Shown: positions 60,173-64,000 of the stretch, piece by piece
Layout: each line of letters begins with the position of its first letter
Numbering within the stretch: position 1 is the first letter of the stretch
Source of the DNA: Dyella marensis
GTDB taxonomy: Bacteria > Pseudomonadota > Gammaproteobacteria > Xanthomonadales > Rhodanobacteraceae
Direction of reading: 5' to 3'
Assembly: GCF_900112865.1 (NCBI RefSeq)
Contig: NZ_FONH01000007.1
Span: 117,593-181,592, forward strand
DNA: 64,000 bases
Program-made: the position numbers and the translations under genes
The notes under the pieces: model-generated
What the model was told of the DNA's origin: nothing
Seen by the model: only the letters and a program-made list of their open reading frames with translations
Database searches by the model: none

Positions 60173-60415
60173 ATGCAACTGGACGAGCTCAACCGACGCA
60201 TCCAAGAACAGCAACGCCTGTTACTGCTAGAGAAGCGCCACCTGCGCGAGGTGGCTGCTCACGACCTCGATCAAAGTACCGCACGATGGGTCATTGACAT
60301 ACGTAGGCGAGAGATCGCCGTGCTCAAGCGCAAATTCTCAATGCTGCAAAAAGAGATGATCCCGCCTGTTTCAGCGCGGCATCCGATCGAACAGGCGTTA
60401 GACCGCTTGGGCTGA
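60173..60415 (+). CDS. Small helical protein, island paralogue 2
   Basis: An 80-aa protein whose first 60 residues match the 55394-55849 product at most positions (LLLLEKRHLREV, ARWV.DIRRREI). The two genes point towards the island edges in opposite directions and bracket about 4.3 kb. A compact C-terminal tail (RHPIEQALDRLG) replaces the long tail of paralogue 1. The GGGAGCG before the ATG is a weak ribosome-binding site. It may bind protein or nucleic acid through a basic coiled coil; this is inference. Confidence 0.65.
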   Translation: MQLDELNRRIQEQQRLLLLEKRHLREVAAHDLDQSTARWVIDIRRREIAVLKRKFSMLQKEMIPPVSARHPIEQALDRLG

Positions 60416-60493
60416 GCTGCAGCATACCGCGTCGTGGTCTTCCGGCTTGCCCGTTCCATGACGCCCCAGGTGTGTCGTCAGTAACAGGGAGTG

Positions 60494-61216
60494 TTAAGCC
60501 TTCTCCACCGCGCCGGCAGCTTGGGCCAAGGCGCGCTGGGTCGCATCCCCTTTGCGTTCGCTGTAACGGCTGACCAAGTAGTCGCTGCGCCCGCGTACCA
60601 TCAAGGTGAACTTCATGAGTTCTTCCATGACATCCACCACGCGGTCATAGAACGAAGAGGGCTTCATGCGCCCGTATTCGTCGAACTCTTGCCAGGCCTT
60701 GGCCACCGAGGATTGGTTCGGGATGGTCACCATACGCATCCATCGGCCGAGCACCCGCAGGGTGTTCACCACATTGAAGGACTGGGAGCCACCGCAGACC
60801 TGCATGACCGCCAGGGTGCGGCCCTGGGTCGGGCGCACGCTGCCGTCTTCCAGGGGCAGCCAATCAATCTGGTTCTTGAAGACGCCGGTGATCGTGCCAT
60901 GGCGTTCGGGGCTCACCCATACCTGACCCTCCGACCAAATAGACCATTCCCGCAACCGCTGCACCTCGGGATGGCTGGCCGGCACGCTGTCGAGCAGCGG
61001 CAACTGGTGGGGATCAAACACGCGAGTTTCGGCGCCTAGGTGCCGCAGAATCCGCTCCGCTTCCAGGGCGAGCTTTCGCGAGAACGATTGGGGGCGCAGG
61101 GAGCCGTAGAGGATCAGGATGCGGGGCGGGTGGCCGGCACCTTGTTCGCCAAGGAGCTGGAGGTTATCCGGGCTGGGCAGCAGGTCGGCATGGAGGTGAG
61201 GTAGATCGGCATTCAT
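60494..61216 (-). CDS. arsH: ArsH, NADPH-dependent FMN oxidoreductase
   Basis: Organoarsenical resistance enzyme that oxidises trivalent methyl- and aryl-arsenicals, 240 aa. The FMN phosphate loop is [13 protein letters not shown], followed by [20 protein letters not shown] and the family-specific [20 protein letters not shown] and [19 protein letters not shown]. It is divergent from arsR, with 40 bp between start codons, so one ArsR-bound site could control both. Confidence 0.95.
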   Translation of the reverse strand: MNADLPHLHADLLPSPDNLQLLGEQGAGHPPRILILYGSLRPQSFSRKLALEAERILRHLGAETRVFDPHQLPLLDSVPASHPEVQRLREWSIWSEGQVWVSPERHGTITGVFKNQIDWLPLEDGSVRPTQGRTLAVMQVCGGSQSFNVVNTLRVLGRWMRMVTIPNQSSVAKAWQEFDEYGRMKPSSFYDRVVDVMEELMKFTLMVRGRSDYLVSRYSERKGDATQRALAQAAGAVEKA

Positions 61217-61256
61217 GGGCTTGCTCGGAATTAAATATTTCGATTATTCTAGTTTT
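61217..61256. promoter_or_regulatory. Divergent arsH/arsR promoter-operator
   Basis: An AT-rich 40-bp region in GC-rich surroundings. On the plus strand TTGCTC (61221) and TATTCT (61245) are 18 bp apart and would start transcription at or next to the arsR ATG, giving a leaderless mRNA. A short dyad AATA...TATT lies within it and may be the ArsR site. Confidence 0.55.
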
Positions 61257-61601
61257 ATGGAAACAAATGATGCAATCATTGCCCTGACCGCGCTGGGACA
61301 CGCCAAGCGCTTGGCCATCTTCCGTTTGCTGGTGGTTGCCGGTGCTGCGGGTCGGATGGCCGGTGACATCGCGGATGAGCTGGGCATGCCCGGTGCCACC
61401 TTGTCCTTCCATCTAAAAGAGCTAGTGCATGCCGGCCTGATTACGGCGGAGTCTCAAGGGCGGTTCGTTTGCTACCGCGCCGCCTTCGACGTCATGAACG
61501 GCTTGATTGCCTATCTAACCCACCACTGTTGCGCGGGCAGTCCGCAGGCCGAATGCGGCCCAGTGGCTACGGCGCGCTCGCCCGGCGACGCCTGTTGCTG
61601 A
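61257..61601 (+). CDS. arsR: ArsR-family arsenic-responsive repressor
   Basis: Winged-helix metalloregulator of 114 aa. The DNA-binding helix region is ADELGMPGATLSFHLKELVHAGLI. It lacks the classic ELCVCDLM metal site in the recognition helix. Instead, cysteines cluster at the C-terminus (HHCC, EC, ACC), like the atypical As(III) site of the Acidithiobacillus ArsR. The ATG at 61257 has no ribosome-binding site, in line with leaderless translation; an ATG at 61215 in frame overlaps arsH's start and is less likely. Confidence 0.9.
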   Translation: METNDAIIALTALGHAKRLAIFRLLVVAGAAGRMAGDIADELGMPGATLSFHLKELVHAGLITAESQGRFVCYRAAFDVMNGLIAYLTHHCCAGSPQAECGPVATARSPGDACC

Positions 61602-61618
61602 TCTCCTGAGGATTGCCC

Positions 61619-62131
61619 ATGCCCCATCGCGTTCTATTCGTTTGCACGGGCAACTCCGCCCGCAGTGTCCTGGCTGAGGCCACCCTGCGTGCCTGGGGTG
61701 GCGCAAGATTCGAAGCTTTCAGCGCCGGTAGCCAGCCCACCGGGCGGATCAATCCTTACGCTCTCGCCACGCTTGCTGAGGCGGGCATGTCGACCGCCGG
61801 CCTGCGCAGCAAATCCTGGGATGAGTTCTCGGGGGATAAGGCAAAGCCGATCGATCTGGTGGTGACGGTGTGCGACAGCGCGGCATCGGAGCCATGCCCC
61901 GTGTTCTTCGGTGATTTTTTGCGCACCCACTGGGGGCTGCCGGACCCGGCCGCGGTGGAAGGGGGGGACGCCGAGAAGCGGGCAGCCTTCGCGCAAGCCC
62001 ACGCGACCATCAAAGCTCGGCTCATGGCCTTCCTCACCTTGACGCCGGACATCTGGGCGGATCGCGACGCGTTGAAGATCGCATTGGATCGCATCGGATT
62101 CATCCAGTCTGACGGCGCCCCTCATCTCTGA
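61619..62131 (+). CDS. arsC: Arsenate reductase ArsC (LMW phosphatase/thioredoxin type)
   Basis: Reduces arsenate to arsenite, 170 aa. The active-site loop is FVCTGNSARS (CX5R) and the phosphatase Asp is in GLPDPAAVEG. A second cysteine pair region is TVCDSAASEPCPVF, giving the three-cysteine relay typical of thioredoxin-linked ArsC. The start has GAGG upstream and lies 17 bp after arsR. No acr3/arsB arsenite exporter is in the window, so arsenite export would rely on another locus. Confidence 0.93.
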   Translation: MPHRVLFVCTGNSARSVLAEATLRAWGGARFEAFSAGSQPTGRINPYALATLAEAGMSTAGLRSKSWDEFSGDKAKPIDLVVTVCDSAASEPCPVFFGDFLRTHWGLPDPAAVEGGDAEKRAAFAQAHATIKARLMAFLTLTPDIWADRDALKIALDRIGFIQSDGAPHL

Positions 62132-62574
62132 GGCCGACGGGCGTCTTGCGACCTCCATCTATTCCAATGGCACCGCCAGTTTCTGCCGTGTCGCTGCGTC
62201 AAATTGCGTCGCACGAACTAGGTGATGGTGACCACGGGCACGTTGCGGCTAGCGGCGTGTGGCTTGTGGACAAGTTCGTCGAAATCGGTCTCCAAGGGTG
62301 CGCGGGTGCGGCGGGGGTAACCGCGAGTAGAAGGGCTGCTTGAGCGAATGAACTGGAGGATGTATTGCAAAATTTATCCGGATGTTTCTTTCGCACTGGA
62401 CAGGCAGGCGGCGGAGCACCGCTCACAATTCATCTCACCACCTTTTCTTCACTCATCCTTTGCAAATCTTCGACACTCTTGAGTAGGCTTGCTGCTGACC
62501 TGCCAAAGTTGCCAAGGGTGTTGCACACCTTTAGCCACGTGCGATTGACCGCTTAACCGTCAAAGGAGTGATGG
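62132..62574. other. Spacer between arsC and the RHS gene
   Basis: No supported gene. A minus-strand frame ending at 62218 reads like the tail of a decayed protein (TDFDELVHKPHAASRNVPVV) but has no start. A ribosome-binding site for the next gene is at 62562-62568. Confidence 0.5.
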
Positions 62575-64000
62575 GTGATCAGCCTTGTCCGCGCGCCCCT
62601 GCGCGCCATATCGATGCGCTCGATTCGTGAGCGCCTGTATCGCTTCTTCAAACAGCCGGCGTTCGCGCTCGGTTGCATCGCCATGCTTGCCGTCTCCGCG
62701 GCGCATGCCCAGGACTACAGTGGAAACCCCGCGGTTGCTCCGCGACTAGCGCAGCGACAGGCCGCCGCCAGCGCTGCCTTAACTGCGACAGTCAATGTGA
62801 CCGGACTGTGGCACGGCAACCTGCAGGCCCCCAACGACGCCACTGCGGCGGCGTGGGAGGAAGAATTCGACCTGCGTCAGGACGACAGCGGCAATGTCAC
62901 CGGTACCCGCAAGACAACGCCGCAGACCAATGGCACCAACTGGTACATCTGGTCCGTCACGGGCACGGTTTCCGGCAATACATTGACGTTGAACGATACG
63001 ACGCTGGTGGCAAGAGGCGGAGGCACCAACACGCCTTGCCAAGACACAACCACCGTCAATGTCACGGCGGATGGCGCGAGTTTCAGCGGTACCTGGACCG
63101 CCAAGACCGGTTGCAGCCCGGGTACCGTGAGTGCCACCCGTTACGGCGGCGATGTGGCCAGGAATCTCGGCAGCGGCGCGCTCTGCGATGGTGGCCTGGG
63201 TTTGCTTGGTGGTGGAAGCGGAAGTGGTTCTGGTGCGAGCGGCAATGCGAATGGGCTGTCTTGCCCGGAAAAGATGGGTGCTGCGCGCCTGGGTGATCCC
63301 ATTGATGCCGGAACGGGCAACTATTACCTGCAGGAAGACGACTACACCGCCAGCTATTGGTTGACCTTCCGCCGCTTCTACAACAGCAGCGGCGCGGTGG
63401 CCCCGGCCAATCTCGGGTTCCGCTGGCGCCATAGCTTCGACCGCTCGCTGCGCCTGATCGGCACACCGGTGGCGACCATCATCATGCTGCGGCCGGACGG
63501 CAAGCAGGAGAACTTCACCAAGCCGGGCAATGCCTGGGTGACGGATCTTCCGGTCGATCAGTTGACGGAAATCCGCGATGGCCAGGGCGTCGTTACAGGC
63601 TATTCGGCTTTTATCGGTGGAAGCCGCGAAACCGAAACCTATGACAGCACGGGCAAGCTGATCCAGGTGCTGGGACAGGATGGCCAAGGCATCACGCTGA
63701 CCTACAGCACCACGACGTCGACGTCCTACCCGCGCCTGGGATTATTGAAGACCGTCACGGATTCCAAGGGCAGGAAGCTGACGTTCTTCTACGACAGCTC
63801 CGCGCGCCTGAACTCCATCACGCTGCCGGACAATAAATCGCTCTACTACTACTACGTCTCCGCCAGCAGCAATATCGCCCAGGTGACGTATCCCGACGCT
63901 CGTTATCGTCTCTATGGCTTCAACGAGGCTGCCTACATCGGGCAAACCAGCCTGCCCAACGCGATGACCGGCATCCAGGACGAGAACGGCGCGCGCTACG
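62575..64000 (+). CDS. Exported RHS/YD-repeat protein, 5' part (runs off the window)
   Basis: At least 475 residues with no stop before the edge. The start is a GTG at 62575 with AAAGGAG 6 bp upstream; an ATG at 62614 is an alternative. A signal peptide ends at AHAQ (about residue 46). Residues 60-185 form a beta-rich domain (VTGLWHGNLQAP, VTGTVSGNTLTL, FSGTWTAKTGC). A Gly/Ser linker leads to a DUF6531-like RHS entry (DPIDAGTGNYYLQEDDYTAS, FRRFYNSSG) and YD-type repeats (YDSTGKLIQVLGQDGQGITL, SKGRKLTFFYDSSARL). RHS shells often encapsulate a toxic C-terminus, but the C-terminus is outside the window. Confidence 0.85.
   Translation, partial: MISLVRAPLRAISMRSIRERLYRFFKQPAFALGCIAMLAVSAAHAQDYSGNPAVAPRLAQRQAAASAALTATVNVTGLWHGNLQAPNDATAAAWEEEFDLRQDDSGNVTGTRKTTPQTNGTNWYIWSVTGTVSGNTLTLNDTTLVARGGGTNTPCQDTTTVNVTADGASFSGTWTAKTGCSPGTVSATRYGGDVARNLGSGALCDGGLGLLGGGSGSGSGASGNANGLSCPEKMGAARLGDPIDAGTGNYYLQEDDYTASYWLTFRRFYNSSGAVAPANLGFRWRHSFDRSLRLIGTPVATIIMLRPDGKQENFTKPGNAWVTDLPVDQLTEIRDGQGVVTGYSAFIGGSRETETYDSTGKLIQVLGQDGQGITLTYSTTTSTSYPRLGLLKTVTDSKGRKLTFFYDSSARLNSITLPDNKSLYYYYVSASSNIAQVTYPDARYRLYGFNEAAYIGQTSLPNAMTGIQDENGARY

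Noticed and set aside
62218..62370. Minus-strand frame ending TDFDELVHKPHAASRNVPVV plus a few residues
   Set aside because: Reads like a protein tail but has no start and no recognisable family; possible remnant only.

Overview
This GC-rich window looks chromosomal and comes from a gammaproteobacterium of the Xanthomonadales. The best guess is Rhodanobacteraceae (Dyella, Luteibacter or Rhodanobacter type). This rests on the gene order rpoE-rseA-mucD-lepA-lepB-DUF4845-rnc-era-recO, a large TonB-dependent receptor with a carboxypeptidase-regulatory-like N-terminus, and dense families of dispersed palindromic repeats. The assignment is inference from gene content and layout; no database was searched.

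Layout. 1-7.1 kb: ppsR, a DUF1249 gene, a tRNA-Asp/Glu/Ala operon on the minus strand with a visible promoter and terminator, a CPA2 antiporter, an exported FKBP isomerase, ugd, slyX and a DUF2058 gene. 7.4-9.4 kb: a FadB/FadJ-type beta-oxidation protein on the minus strand. 9.6-21.7 kb: a small unknown protein overlapping a multidomain c-di-GMP protein, then the sigma-E envelope-stress genes (rpoE, rseA, mucD) and the lepA-lepB-DUF4845-rnc-era-recO block. 22.2-31.1 kb: a REC-Hpt protein; a YdbH-like protein with a lipoprotein that joins YnbE-like and YdbL-like parts; rlmD, a CYTH protein, nagZ, a PRTase, an FMN reductase, an MTA/MTI phosphorylase and a cold-shock gene.

31.1-38.6 kb: a probable carbohydrate locus. 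A LacI regulator is divergent from glucokinase, with two matching operator-like palindromes between them. A TonB-dependent receptor, a Tat-exported glycosylasparaginase and CutC follow. 38.7-53.8 kb: an MsbA-like ABC exporter, an acyltransferase, a YigZ protein, an ECF sigma/anti-sigma pair, an alpha/beta hydrolase, a DUF218 protein, a sugar MFS transporter, and an aldehyde/acetolactate group (AraC regulator, Zn alcohol dehydrogenase, aldehyde dehydrogenase, acetolactate synthase). Copies of a palindromic repeat sit between several of these genes.

53.9-62.1 kb: an accessory island with lower coding density and less GC-biased sequence. It holds an Hsp20 gene with a possible RNA thermometer, several small unknown genes, two inverted paralogues of a small helical protein at 55.8 and 60.2 kb, and an arsH / arsR-arsC group without an efflux pump. 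From 62.6 kb to the window edge there is the start of an exported RHS/YD-repeat protein with an unusual N-terminal beta-rich domain.

Intergenic regions carry at least four families of dispersed repeats. One copy supplies the stop codon of the gene before it. No CRISPR array, IS transposase, integrase, rRNA or replication origin was seen.
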